From: Angelobacter sp036557225 | GTDB taxonomy: Bacteria; Acidobacteriota; Terriglobia; Terriglobales; Acidobacteriaceae | Direction: 5' to 3' | Length of the DNA: 64,000 nt | Assembly (NCBI GenBank): GCA_036557225.1 | Contig: DATBHX010000046.1 | Location: 1 to 64,000 of the forward strand | Shown here: piece after piece, positions 50,205 to 58,863 of the stretch | Numbering within the stretch: position 1 is the first letter of the stretch | How the letters are laid out: the number at the start of each line of letters is the position of its first letter | The notes under the pieces: generated by a model | Database searches by the model: none | The model's input: the letters and a program-made list of their open reading frames with translations, nothing else | Told to the model about the DNA's origin: nothing | Translations under genes and position numbers: made by a program

Positions 50205-51095
50205 TTACTTTCCCGGACTGATGATGTGGAATGCTCGAAAGAAGCGGTCCGGTTCGGCCTTGCCTCTTGCCAACAGGACATAGACTGTGCTGCCTGCATA
50301 GTACATCTGTCCGCTGATGCGCTTGATCCCCGTGGGAACCTCGTAATCGAAGGCGATGCCGGGGAATTCGGAGTCCAGTGTTGACTCCGCAGCAAGCTTG
50401 CCCTGCCACTTTTCACCCATGCTGTCACGGAACCGCAACAAGGCCGCGCGGGCGCCGGTGGGGTCGTGAGCAGGTTGCATGGGGATGTGTAACACGATGT
50501 ACCCGCCGGCCGGTACATCCATGATGTATTCCGTCGAGGAGGAATCCTCTTTCAACTGCGGTTCAGCGGGAGAGGACAGGCGAAATCCGTGCGCGGGATA
50601 CGAATACTGTTTCCACTCGGGGTCGACGAGACGCAGCGAATTCAGGAAACGCTCTCCTTCCGGCCCCTCCAAGGCCTCGAGTTTGATCATTCTGCCGCCA
50701 ATATAGACGGCGCGCACAGAATAGCGAGCTTTGGGAAAGAGTCTGACCGCGCGGAAGCCGGCATTGCCGGCAACCGTCGTCTCGGCGATGGAAGACGGTT
50801 CGATGGTTTTGTCATGCACCAGACCCTCTCGCATGCTGTCTCGCACCTCCTGGTCTGACATGCCGGCCACAGTCATCACCATGAGCGCCAGCTTCCCACC
50901 GTTCGGCAAAGTGCTGACGTACATGCGGTGATCGCTTTCATTCACCACGACTGGCTCTTCGGGCGCTGAGATGGCGACGCCGTCCTGGGGATACGCGTAT
51001 TCCTTCCAGCTATCGGTCGGCTGCGGTTGCTGCGAAACGCCGGCCCCCGACCCAACGGCCCAAACAAGGCAGACAATCAAAAGGCGCAATTTCAT
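50205..51095 (-). CDS. secreted protein with two similar PsbP-like-type modules
   Basis: 296 residues from ATG 51095 with signal peptide MKLRLLIVCLVWAVGSGAGV. Two similar halves: SWKEYAYPQDGVAISAPEEPVVVNESDHRMYVSTLPNGG and EWKQYSYPAHGFRLSSPAEPQLKEDSSSTEYIMDVPAGG, each followed by a helix and LGNAGFRAVRLFP- / FPGIAFDYEVPTG-type strands. The pattern Y.p..GF.i..P..P resembles PsbP/Mog1-fold lipoproteins; no lipobox Cys is visible. Function unknown. Confidence 0.75.
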   Translation of the reverse strand: MKLRLLIVCLVWAVGSGAGVSQQPQPTDSWKEYAYPQDGVAISAPEEPVVVNESDHRMYVSTLPNGGKLALMVMTVAGMSDQEVRDSMREGLVHDKTIEPSSIAETTVAGNAGFRAVRLFPKARYSVRAVYIGGRMIKLEALEGPEGERFLNSLRLVDPEWKQYSYPAHGFRLSSPAEPQLKEDSSSTEYIMDVPAGGYIVLHIPMQPAHDPTGARAALLRFRDSMGEKWQGKLAAESTLDSEFPGIAFDYEVPTGIKRISGQMYYAGSTVYVLLARGKAEPDRFFRAFHIISPGK

Positions 51096-51318
51096 GGCAA
51101 GCCCCTGCTCAAAGCGCTCACATTGTATCAAGCATTCATATTCTTCCAGGCCGTTCCCCTGCGCCGATTCTTGATTACGACATAGACAGCGGCCAGAGAC
51201 TGCAAAAAGACATGACCGGTTGCGGATGAAATTACTTCGCGCAGGATTCCGGTGGAAAAAAATAGGCTAAGATGCATTGGCAGGTCGTGAGTAGCGACTT
51301 GCCTGGGGCGGAAAAATT

Positions 51319-51759
51319 ATGCACGGAAGAATCACGCGGACAATCCTCAACGCCCTCGACTCCGCTATCGCGTTTCTTCCGCGCAAGGCCGCTACAGCGC
51401 AGCACCTTGATACGGGCCGCCGGGGTGAGGAAGAGGCCTATTTCCACCTGCGCCAGCAGGGTTATGTGATGATCGCGCGCAACTATCGTAGCCCGCGCTG
51501 TCGCAGCGAGCTAGATTTAGTGGGTTGGGATGGCGAGACACTTTGTTTTATCGAGGTGAAGACACGGAAGACAAGGGATTTCATGCCGGCGGAAGCAGCA
51601 GTGGATGCCGAGAAGCAACGTGATCTATCACGAGTGGCCCGGGAGTTTTTGCGGAAGGTCAAAGGCAAACCGCCGGTGCGTTTTGACGTGGTGAGCGTCT
51701 ATCTTGCGAGCGCCACTGCGGAGATTGAGCTGTTTAGGGATGCGTTCGGGATGGCGTGA
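51319..51759 (+). CDS. yraN: YraN family (UPF0102) nuclease-fold protein
   Basis: 146 residues, cytoplasmic. RRGEEEAYFHLRQQGYVMIARNYRSPRCRSELDLVGWDGETLCFIEVKTRK gives the PD-(D/E)xK-like core: Glu in the first helix, E-L-D-L and E-V-K. The family is Holliday-junction-resolvase-like and conserved across bacteria, with poorly defined role. The N-terminal 35 residues are extra relative to the usual 120-residue form; a downstream start is possible. Confidence 0.9.
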   Translation: MHGRITRTILNALDSAIAFLPRKAATAQHLDTGRRGEEEAYFHLRQQGYVMIARNYRSPRCRSELDLVGWDGETLCFIEVKTRKTRDFMPAEAAVDAEKQRDLSRVAREFLRKVKGKPPVRFDVVSVYLASATAEIELFRDAFGMA

Positions 51760-51796
51760 GAGTATTCGATCCAAGACTCGAGAGAACCAATGCGAG

Positions 51797-52126
51797 TCAA
51801 TTGTCCTGCGCGCCTTTCCTGTCCAGATGTTGAACGCCTAAAATTGCCATGGCCGGCAGCCACGTGATCCAAAGACTGTAGACGTGCCATCTGCTGTAGA
51901 TGAATACAGATTCGCTCACCTCCGTGTAGCCCTTCTGCCAGGGTTTCGCCCGCAAGCCGAAGAGATAGTAATGCCCCGCCTCAACTTTGCCGTTCACCGC
52001 ATCGCCTCCAAGGTAAAGGGAGATAGCTAGGAATGCGACAAAATTCAATATCGCAGCAAGAACAAATATATTTGCGGCGGTCCAAAACCGGCGCTTGTCA
52101 ATCAGTTTACTGGAGTGCTTGTGCAT
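51797..52126 (-). CDS. small membrane protein of unknown function, 109 aa
   Basis: Two transmembrane helices (FVLAAILNFVAFLAISLYLGG and VYSLWITWLPAMAILGV) separated by about 35 polar residues with many Tyr/Trp (GHYYLFGLRAKPWQKGYTEV). N-terminus is basic (MHKHSSKLIDKRR). No family recognised. Convergent with yraN. Confidence 0.65.
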   Translation of the reverse strand: MHKHSSKLIDKRRFWTAANIFVLAAILNFVAFLAISLYLGGDAVNGKVEAGHYYLFGLRAKPWQKGYTEVSESVFIYSRWHVYSLWITWLPAMAILGVQHLDRKGAQDN

Positions 52127-52263
52127 TTAGATAGCGAATCTGACCATGGACAGACTGAATGTCACCATGCCTCTCTCACCCAATTGTGGCATGCAACATG
52201 GGCAAATCAAAGTGTGTAGTGAGGTCTCAAGCGTTTCGCCGCGAGCGGTTGTAAGATATTCAT

Positions 52264-53319
52264 GTGCCTGAATTAAGACGAGATCCGGTTACAGGACGCT
52301 GGGTCATCATCTCCACAGACCGGGCGCGGCGGCCGGGTGATTTTTCCCGTGAGCGCGTGGTGGTTAAGGGCGGTTTCTGCCCGTTTTGTCCCGGCAATGA
52401 AGACAAGACGCCGCCGGAGATCCTGGCGTATCGTCCAGGCGGCAACGGCCAGCGCGACACCACAGGCTGGAACCTGCGTGTGGTGCCCAATAAATTTCCC
52501 GCGCTGGGCATTGAGGGTGACCTGGACCGCCAGGCCGATGGCATGTTCGACAAGATGAACGGCGTGGGCGCGCACGAAGTGGTAATCGAGACGCCCAACC
52601 ATGCGGAAACACTGGACAGCATGCCGCTCAAGCGCGTGGAAGACCTGTTGTGGGCCTTCCGCGACCGTATTCTCGACCTGAAGCAGGACCGCCGCTTCAA
52701 ATACATTCTGGTCTTCAAGAACCACGGCGAGGGCGCGGGCGCCAGTCTGGAACATCCTCATTCGCAGATCATCGCGCTGCCGATTTTGCCCAAACAAGTG
52801 GTGGAAGAGCTGGACGGGGCCAAACGCTATTTCAGCAGCAAAGAGCGCTGCATCTTCTGCGATATTATCCGGCAGGAAGTCGAAGAAAAAGTGCGCGTGG
52901 CCGCGGAAAACCAGGACTTTGTCACGCTGTGTCCCTACGCGCCGCGCTTTCCGTTTGAGACATGGATCCTGCCCAAGCGGCACGAGTCAGCGTTTGAAAA
53001 CGCGCCTTCGACTTTGTATGAAAACCTGGCGCGTATCCTGCGCACGGTTCTGGCCAAAGCCGTGCAGGTGCTGGACAATCCAGCCTACAACCTGATCGTG
53101 CACAGCTCGCCCGTACAGGAGAACACGCAGGATTACTATCACTGGCACCTGGAGATCATCCCCAAGCTGGCCAAGACCGCGGGATTTGAATGGGGCACGG
53201 GCTTTTACATCAACCCCACGCCTCCGGAAGAGGCGGCGCGGTATTTGCGGGAAGCGAGGGTGGAGGAGACGCATTTACATCCCGAGCGAAGCGAGGGAGC
53301 CCTACTGCCGCAAAAATAA
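52264..53319 (+). CDS. galT: galactose-1-phosphate uridylyltransferase
   Basis: 351 residues. PELRRDPVTGRWVIISTDRARRP is the GalT N-terminus; start GTG 52264 without a clear Shine-Dalgarno. Zinc ligands: FCPFCPG and HPHSQIIAL; a second CIFCDII site is likely another metal Cys pair. The catalytic His is in the H-P-H/H-x-H triad YHWHLEIIP. It transfers UMP between UDP-glucose and galactose-1-phosphate in the Leloir pathway. The final HLHPERSEGALLPQK tail comes from an inserted palindromic repeat. Other Leloir genes are not in the window, so a broader sugar-nucleotide role is possible. Confidence 0.92.
   Translation: MPELRRDPVTGRWVIISTDRARRPGDFSRERVVVKGGFCPFCPGNEDKTPPEILAYRPGGNGQRDTTGWNLRVVPNKFPALGIEGDLDRQADGMFDKMNGVGAHEVVIETPNHAETLDSMPLKRVEDLLWAFRDRILDLKQDRRFKYILVFKNHGEGAGASLEHPHSQIIALPILPKQVVEELDGAKRYFSSKERCIFCDIIRQEVEEKVRVAAENQDFVTLCPYAPRFPFETWILPKRHESAFENAPSTLYENLARILRTVLAKAVQVLDNPAYNLIVHSSPVQENTQDYYHWHLEIIPKLAKTAGFEWGTGFYINPTPPEEAARYLREARVEETHLHPERSEGALLPQK
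53281..53298. repeat. palindromic repeat, copy in the 3' end of galT
   Basis: CCCGAGCGAAGCGAGGGA, an imperfect palindrome. Read in the galT frame it encodes PERSEG. An inverted near-copy lies at 53396-53415. Confidence 0.75.
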
Positions 53320-53395
53320 CGGACGGCGAGGTGTGTCCATCAATCTTGATCAGCCGGATCGGGTAAACGTAAACAGTGAATTCAGGGAATAGGGT

Positions 53396-53415
53396 TCCCT
53401 CGCTAACGCTCGGGA
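53396..53415. repeat. palindromic repeat, copy in the 3' end of the cysteine desulfurase gene
   Basis: TCCCTCGCTAACGCTCGGGA; its complement differs from the galT copy only at the centre (TTA for AA). It provides the final codons SPER and the TAG stop of the desulfurase. Confidence 0.75.
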
Positions 53416-54590
53416 CTTAACGCCACTTCGCGCAGGTTCTTCACCAGCTCAATCACGCGGCCAGCCACGTAATCAATTTCAGCCTCAGTATTGAAGCGGC
53501 CAATGCCGAAGCGGATGGCGCAACCGGCGGCTTCGTCGCTCAGGCCGAGAGCTTTGAGCACGTGCGAAGCCTCGGTTTTTCCCGAAGAGCAAGCGGAGCC
53601 GCTGGAGAGAGCAACATCATGCAGGCCGGTGAGCAGCGTTTCGCCTTCCACGTGAAGAAAACTCATGTTCAGGTTGCCGGGGACGCGATGTTCCATGCTG
53701 CCGTTGATCACGACCTGATCCAGCGCTGAAGTCAGGCTGTCACGCAGGCGGTTGCGCAGGCCGGCGATACGACGGCCCTCTTCCGGCATATCGTGTTGTG
53801 CGATCTCACAAGCCTTACCGAAGCCGACGATGCCGGGCACGTTCAGTGTCCCGGAGCGAAGCCCACCCTCATGGCCGCCGCCGTGAATCATCGCGAGCGG
53901 GCGCACAGCGGCATTGCGGACAAAGAGCGCGCCACAGCCTTTGGGGCCGTAGAGCTTGTGCGCGGTGAGCGAAGCGAGATCGATATTGGCGCTGTGAACG
54001 TTGAGCGGAACCCGACCCAGGGCCTGCACGGCATCAGAGTGGAAGAGCACGCCGCGTTCACGGCAGAGCCGGCCGATCTCCTCGATCGGCTGCAGTACAC
54101 CGGTTTCATTGTTAGCTGCCATGATCGTGACCAGGATGGTCTGGTCAGTGAAGGCAGCGAGCAGCTGGTCCAAATCGATCAGGCCATCGGATTTCACGGG
54201 AAGCCAGGTGACACGATAGCCGTGTTTCTCCAGATGCTTGCAGCTATCGAGAATGGCCTTGTGTTCGCTGGTCGCGGTGATGATGTGGTTGCCACGCGAT
54301 CGCTGCGCTTCTGCGACGCCCAGGACAGCGAGATTGTCACTTTCTGTGGCGCCCGAGGTAAAAACGATTTCCTGCGGCGAGGCGCCGATGGCAGAGGCGA
54401 TATGACGGCGGGCCGCTTCCACGGCTGCAGCAGCCTCCCACCCAAAAGGATGGCTGTTGCTGGCAGCATTGCCGAACTTGGAGGTGAGAAAAGGCAGCAT
54501 GGCTTCCAGTACGCGCGGATCGAGTGGTGTGGTGGCGTGATTATCGAGATAGACCGGAAGTTTGAGGGAAGCGCTGCCGTTGCTGCTCAT
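53403..54590 (-). CDS. cysteine desulfurase, NifS/IscS type
   Basis: PLP enzyme that takes sulfur from cysteine for Fe-S clusters or thiolation; 395 residues from ATG 54590. YLDNHATTPLDPRV N-terminus, GATESDNLAVLG, EHKAILDSC, HSDAVQALGRV, Schiff-base Lys in LTAHKLYGPKGCGAL, and the mobile catalytic-Cys loop SSGSACSSGKTEASHVL (class I). No iscU, iscR or suf genes adjoin, so it may serve tRNA thiolation. Its last residues (ALSPER) come from the repeat. The longer upstream open frame to 54827 overlaps the receptor gene and lacks homology. Confidence 0.93.
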   Translation of the reverse strand: MSSNGSASLKLPVYLDNHATTPLDPRVLEAMLPFLTSKFGNAASNSHPFGWEAAAAVEAARRHIASAIGASPQEIVFTSGATESDNLAVLGVAEAQRSRGNHIITATSEHKAILDSCKHLEKHGYRVTWLPVKSDGLIDLDQLLAAFTDQTILVTIMAANNETGVLQPIEEIGRLCRERGVLFHSDAVQALGRVPLNVHSANIDLASLTAHKLYGPKGCGALFVRNAAVRPLAMIHGGGHEGGLRSGTLNVPGIVGFGKACEIAQHDMPEEGRRIAGLRNRLRDSLTSALDQVVINGSMEHRVPGNLNMSFLHVEGETLLTGLHDVALSSGSACSSGKTEASHVLKALGLSDEAAGCAIRFGIGRFNTEAEIDYVAGRVIELVKNLREVALSPER

Positions 54591-54620
54591 GTTGTTATCG
54601 ATTTTACACTCTGTTTTTGC

Positions 54621-54634
54621 GGGGCTAAAGCCCC
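54621..54634. repeat. GGGGCTAAAGCCCC intergenic palindrome
   Basis: Same core as at 39914-39928. Lies between the desulfurase start and the receptor terminator. Confidence 0.65.
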
Positions 54635-54654
54635 AAGCCGGGAATGCTCTCCGG

Positions 54655-54688
54655 AAAATAAAAAGGCCCGCCAGCGAACTGACGGGCC
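54655..54688 (-). terminator. strong intrinsic terminator of the TonB-dependent receptor
   Basis: On the minus strand GGCCCGTCAG-TTCG-CTGGCGGGCC, a 10-bp stem (one G-T pair) with the stable UUCG tetraloop, followed by TTTTTATTTT. Confidence 0.95.
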
Positions 54689-54711
54689 CAAGGGTTGTTA
54701 CAGCAAGTTGG

Positions 54712-57700
54712 TTAGAACGTGAGCTTGCCGCCGAAGACGATGCGGCGGGTAATGCTCGGGTTCTGGGTGACGTCGCCGAAACCAGTGAAGGCGCCAGTGA
54801 GTCCGGCATCTTCCAGGAACGGATCAATCGTAGTGAAGTTGTTGTGATTGAAGACGTTCAGGAAGGTGGTGTGGAATTCGAAATTGGCATGCTCACCCAG
54901 CTTCACGGTCTTGAAGATGGAGGCGTTGCCGATGTTCGAAATGGCATCCTGTACCGGGTTACGCGGCATGTTGCCGAACGGCGTGCCAAACACGCTGGCG
55001 GCCTGGGCTGCGTTCACAATGACGCGAACCTGGTCCTTGGTGACCGGGGTCTCATTACCAGTGGTATTGAGATCGTTCACCAGGAGCAGCTGGTTGGGGT
55101 TGGAACCCGCGGTCGTGCAGGCGCCAAAGATGTTGCAGGCGTCGCCGGCGAAGATGCCAACGGCTGTTGCCGGGGCGCTGAGGTTGCCCAGGAACGGACG
55201 GGCGCTTTCAGCACCGCTGTTGAAGGCGTTGGTGAAGGCGAAGTCGTAGTAGTTAGCATTTGCGCCGATCTGGGCAAATACGAACTGGGTCGGCGAGTAG
55301 CGCTGACCGGAGGCTACGATGTAGTTCGCGGAGATTGTCCAGCCGCCGAGAATATGCCCGGCCAAGCCGTGCTGCTCTCTGAAGAAGGGCAATTGCTCCG
55401 TGAACAGGATGGTCCACTGGTCCGGATAATCCAAACCGGAGAATGAGTATTCACCGGGGGAGTTCGGATTCGCCGGGTTCTGGTAGATGAACGAAGAGTT
55501 TCCGCCACCGAAGGTGGAGAAGATTTCGCTCACGTTGTCCAGAGTCTTGGAATGAGTGAAAGACGAACGTACGGTCAGCTGCTTGAAGAGGTTGTTGGCA
55601 CGGAACTCCGCCTGGACTGCATTGTAGTTGGAGTAGCCGGTGTTGGCACGGGTGCGAACAATTCCTTCATTGCAATTCGCGCGACCAACCGCCGTGGGAA
55701 CAACCGCCTGCGCTGCCGGGCATGGAGTGAGGCCGGCCGGAACCAGGTTCGGGAAGTCGGTAGCCAGAGCCGCGATGTTCGGGTTACCGTTTTCCGTCTG
55801 GAACAGGTTGTAGCCGTGGTTCCCGACATAGCGGACTTCGACCGCGGCGTTCTTGGTGAGCTCGCGTTCAAAACCCATGCTCCAGGTCTGGACTTTGTCC
55901 GGGCCGAAGTTCGGGGTGATGTTGGTCTGGTTGAACGAACGTGGGTCCTTTACGCCGAAGACCAGGCTCGGGGCAAGAGCTGCACGAACGTTGGGACCAA
56001 ACGGCGCTGCAGGCAACGGATTGCCGACGCCCGACAGGGTTTGAGCGAGCACTTCAGGAGCAGCGGTCGCTTCATTGAGATAGATGTTGTAGAACGGCGG
56101 ATCGTACAGCATGCGGTATCCGCCACGGAACGTGGTCTTTCCGTTTCCGGTCAGGAAGCCGCCCCACTTAGGCGAGTAAACGAAGCCCGCGGACGGTCCA
56201 AGGCTGTTCTTGGGAGCCGGAATGATCGGATAGGTACGGATGCTGAGAGGCAGCGCCGGGTTGAAGAAGGCAGTGGCCGGGTTGCTCTCACGCTTGGTAG
56301 TGATGTCGTTGAAGATGTTGGCCGGCTGCCCGTAGTAGGACCAGGTGAGGCCCAGCTGGATGGTCAGGTTCTGGCCGATCTTCCAGTCATCGCCACCGTA
56401 GAGGAAGGTGTCATACTCGCGGAAGTCCAATGAGGAAGGACCCTGAGAGATGTTGATGGAGGTGGGCAGGTTGACCGGGCTATTGCAGGTTCCCGGAGTG
56501 CTGCCTCCGCAGAAGAAGTTGTTGTAGTTGGAATAACGGTACTGGCCGTTGATGTTGGGCAGGAAGATGTTGGGTGAACGCTGATAGGTCCAGTTCACGC
56601 CAGCTTTGATCTGATGTTTGCCCATGACATAGTTGAAGTTGTCCTGCGCCTGCCAGGTGTTGACGATGCGCTGCTGCGGCAGGTTGGTGGCTGTACCAAA
56701 GCCCAGAAGGCCTGCGCCGGTGAAGGCAATGTTGGCCAGACCCTGGTCGAGGTTGCCTGCGACGGGCTCAGCAGGGCCGGTGATGCCGCCGCCGAATTCC
56801 ACGTTCAAGCGTCCAAACGAACCGCGAAGTTCGTTGACCATGTGGGAGCTGAGGTTGCGGGTCCAGCTGATCAAAGCGGCCTGGCTCAGAGCCGGGACGT
56901 TAATGAAGTAGCCGGCAGCGCCGTTGTCGCCGCTGTTGAAGAAGTTGCCGCGGTTGAAGATGTAGCGGCCAGTGACGGTGTCACTGCCCAGCTGGATATC
57001 ATTCTTCAACACCCAGTTAAAGTTATGAACAGGCTGAGGAATGGTGCGACTGACGCCGGAGAATTCAGCACCGGGGCAGGTGGACATGACCCCGGTTACC
57101 GGTGTGCCGTTGATCTGCGGGCTTCCAGCTTTGATCCCAAACGGTCCAAAGGTGCTGATAGCCGAGAGCGCCGCTGGGTTGCCACCGCAAGCCGCGATCG
57201 TAGCAAGACCGGCGGGAGTCGGCGTCAAATTGTTGGTGCGGAAGGTGCTGGCCTGGTTGATGATTTCCTCGTCGAAACCGCCAAACAAGAACACCTTGTT
57301 CTTCATGACAGGTCCGCCGATGGTGAATCCGCCAAACTCATCGTTCAGGTGATTGGGCTTGGTCAGGCAGGTGTTGCCGGGACCTGTGCCGCAAATGTCA
57401 GTATTCTTATCAAAGTTATTCAGCGAATTCAGAATGTTGCTGTTTTCTGAACCGTACACGCTGCCATGCCAGGCGTTGCCGCCGGACTTGGTCACGATGT
57501 TCACGACTGAACCGGAGTTGCGGCCGTATTCCGGACCGAACTGGTTGGTGACGAGCACGTACTGCGAGACGAACTCGGCGTCGGTCACAAAGAGGCCGGG
57601 GCCGGCAACGCTGTTGTCGTTGTTATTCTGACCGTCAATTTGCTGGTCATTATTGCGGCCGCGCAGACCATTGGAGCTGAACCCGCCGCCACCGTTCGTG

Positions 57701-58236
57701 TTGGAGAAGTTGTTGTCACGGCTGGAGCTGACGCCGGGAACAAACAAGGCCAGGTTGTCCAGACCTTCGTTCTCCTGAACGCCCGCGAAAGTCGAGAGCG
57801 CAACGCCGGAGAAGGTGTTGGTGACCTGTGCCTGGGTGGTTTCAATGAGCGGGGCATCAGCCGTAACTTCGACCACCGTGTTGGCTTCGCCGACCGACAG
57901 CTTAACGCTGCCCAAGCCGCTGTCACGTCCGGCTGCTACCACAACGCCGTTCTGGACAGAGGTCTTGAAGTTCTGGGCTGAGATTTCAACTTTGTAATCG
58001 CCGGCGGGAATCAGGTTGAAGTGAAAAGCGCCGGAACTGTCAGTAGTAGTGGTTTGCACAGCGCCTGTTGCTGTATTTGTTGCTTTTACCTGGGCATTTG
58101 CTACCACCGCGCCTTGCTGGTCAACTGCAGTGCCGGAGATCGAACCCTTCAGCACCTGACCAAAAGACGGGATGCACCAAAGCAACATCAAGCAAGAGGC
58201 AAAGAGGATCAATATGTCGCGCAGTTTACGATTCAT
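54712..58236 (-). CDS. Oar-like TonB-dependent outer-membrane receptor
   Basis: About 1174 residues. ATG 58236 has GGAG nine bases upstream; ATG 58251 is also in frame. Signal peptide (ILILFASCLMLLWCIPSFG), then a carboxypeptidase-regulatory-like domain GSISGTAVDQQGAVVANAQVKATNTATGAVQTTTTDSSGAFHFNLIPAGDYKVEISAQNFK (about 30-95), plug domain (FVPGVSS...NNDQQIDGQNNND...FGPEYGRNSGSVVNIVTKSG), and a long beta-barrel ending in the outer-membrane F (RRIVFGGKLTF). This architecture is massively expanded in Acidobacteria. Ligand unknown. A leader hairpin and a UUCG terminator bracket it. Confidence 0.95.
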   Translation of the reverse strand: MNRKLRDILILFASCLMLLWCIPSFGQVLKGSISGTAVDQQGAVVANAQVKATNTATGAVQTTTTDSSGAFHFNLIPAGDYKVEISAQNFKTSVQNGVVVAAGRDSGLGSVKLSVGEANTVVEVTADAPLIETTQAQVTNTFSGVALSTFAGVQENEGLDNLALFVPGVSSSRDNNFSNTNGGGGFSSNGLRGRNNDQQIDGQNNNDNSVAGPGLFVTDAEFVSQYVLVTNQFGPEYGRNSGSVVNIVTKSGGNAWHGSVYGSENSNILNSLNNFDKNTDICGTGPGNTCLTKPNHLNDEFGGFTIGGPVMKNKVFLFGGFDEEIINQASTFRTNNLTPTPAGLATIAACGGNPAALSAISTFGPFGIKAGSPQINGTPVTGVMSTCPGAEFSGVSRTIPQPVHNFNWVLKNDIQLGSDTVTGRYIFNRGNFFNSGDNGAAGYFINVPALSQAALISWTRNLSSHMVNELRGSFGRLNVEFGGGITGPAEPVAGNLDQGLANIAFTGAGLLGFGTATNLPQQRIVNTWQAQDNFNYVMGKHQIKAGVNWTYQRSPNIFLPNINGQYRYSNYNNFFCGGSTPGTCNSPVNLPTSINISQGPSSLDFREYDTFLYGGDDWKIGQNLTIQLGLTWSYYGQPANIFNDITTKRESNPATAFFNPALPLSIRTYPIIPAPKNSLGPSAGFVYSPKWGGFLTGNGKTTFRGGYRMLYDPPFYNIYLNEATAAPEVLAQTLSGVGNPLPAAPFGPNVRAALAPSLVFGVKDPRSFNQTNITPNFGPDKVQTWSMGFERELTKNAAVEVRYVGNHGYNLFQTENGNPNIAALATDFPNLVPAGLTPCPAAQAVVPTAVGRANCNEGIVRTRANTGYSNYNAVQAEFRANNLFKQLTVRSSFTHSKTLDNVSEIFSTFGGGNSSFIYQNPANPNSPGEYSFSGLDYPDQWTILFTEQLPFFREQHGLAGHILGGWTISANYIVASGQRYSPTQFVFAQIGANANYYDFAFTNAFNSGAESARPFLGNLSAPATAVGIFAGDACNIFGACTTAGSNPNQLLLVNDLNTTGNETPVTKDQVRVIVNAAQAASVFGTPFGNMPRNPVQDAISNIGNASIFKTVKLGEHANFEFHTTFLNVFNHNNFTTIDPFLEDAGLTGAFTGFGDVTQNPSITRRIVFGGKLTF

Positions 58237-58274
58237 CCTTTGCATCTCCATGTTTTCAGTTTGAGAGCACAAAA

Positions 58275-58307
58275 CAATGCGTCTTCGTCACGCACGAACA
58301 CGCATTG
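58275..58307 (-). promoter_or_regulatory. near-perfect hairpin in the leader of the receptor gene
   Basis: Arms CAATGCGT-C-TTCGT (58275-58287 on plus) and ACGAA-C-ACGCATTG (58293-58307... plus) pair over 13 bp with one mismatch and a 5-base loop. On the minus strand the stem is followed by TTTTGTG, and the receptor start lies only 38 bases further on, so it could act as an attenuator or as the end of the preceding transcript. Confidence 0.6.
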
Positions 58308-58448
58308 CTATTGGGACATAATGCAACTATGGTTCCCGACAGTTCCTCTTTTAGATTCAGCTACTTGCAAGGAAATTCACCGAGGCCAATCCGGAATACT
58401 GGATTTATTTAGAAGGGATATTCAGAAATTGGAAGATGCTGCTTTTAT

Positions 58449-58700
58449 TTAGCTTTCCGGAGAGAGGACTGGCATGTCGGCTGGCCGATCTGACATACGG
58501 AATCGTGTCCGAAAATGTTCCGAGATCAACATGACCGCATCTTTGTTCCGTTTTGGGTCTTGTTGTACCAGATACTTCATGGCCTCTACCAGCAGACGCT
58601 GGCCTTCAATAAAACGCGGGTCTGGCTTTTGTGCGCTGGCCTTACGCCGCTTAGGATCCGGCATTGTCGGTTTGACAGGGATTGTAAAAACCTTGGCCAT
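58449..58700 (-). CDS. small hypothetical protein, 83 aa
   Basis: Basic Pro/Lys-rich N-terminus (MAKVFTIPVKPTMPDPKRRKASAQKPDPR) followed by a single helical region (FIEGQRLLVEAMKYLVQQDPKRNKDAVMLISEHFRTRFRM). GAGG ten bases upstream supports ATG 58700. No membrane segment or signal. Family not recognised. Confidence 0.55.
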   Translation of the reverse strand: MAKVFTIPVKPTMPDPKRRKASAQKPDPRFIEGQRLLVEAMKYLVQQDPKRNKDAVMLISEHFRTRFRMSDRPADMPVLSPES

Positions 58701-58863
58701 TCCGCTAAAACCTCAGAACCAACTACAGTGAGATGCCAGCTGTCGCAATCGCGACGACTTGGCGCATTAAAAGGGCTGAGCAGCTTCGTCTTTTGTTTGA
58801 ATAAATTACGCTGCTTTTTGATTCTACACCATCAAATCCAATCTGCTCAGCAACTTTTACAGG

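Noticed and set aside
53403..54827. 474-residue desulfurase with N-terminal extension
   Set aside because: The extension overlaps the receptor gene end and its terminator and has no homology; ATG 54590 fits the family.
55552..57450. Long plus-strand frames opposite the TonB-dependent receptor
   Set aside because: Shadow frames of the receptor; no domains or start signals.
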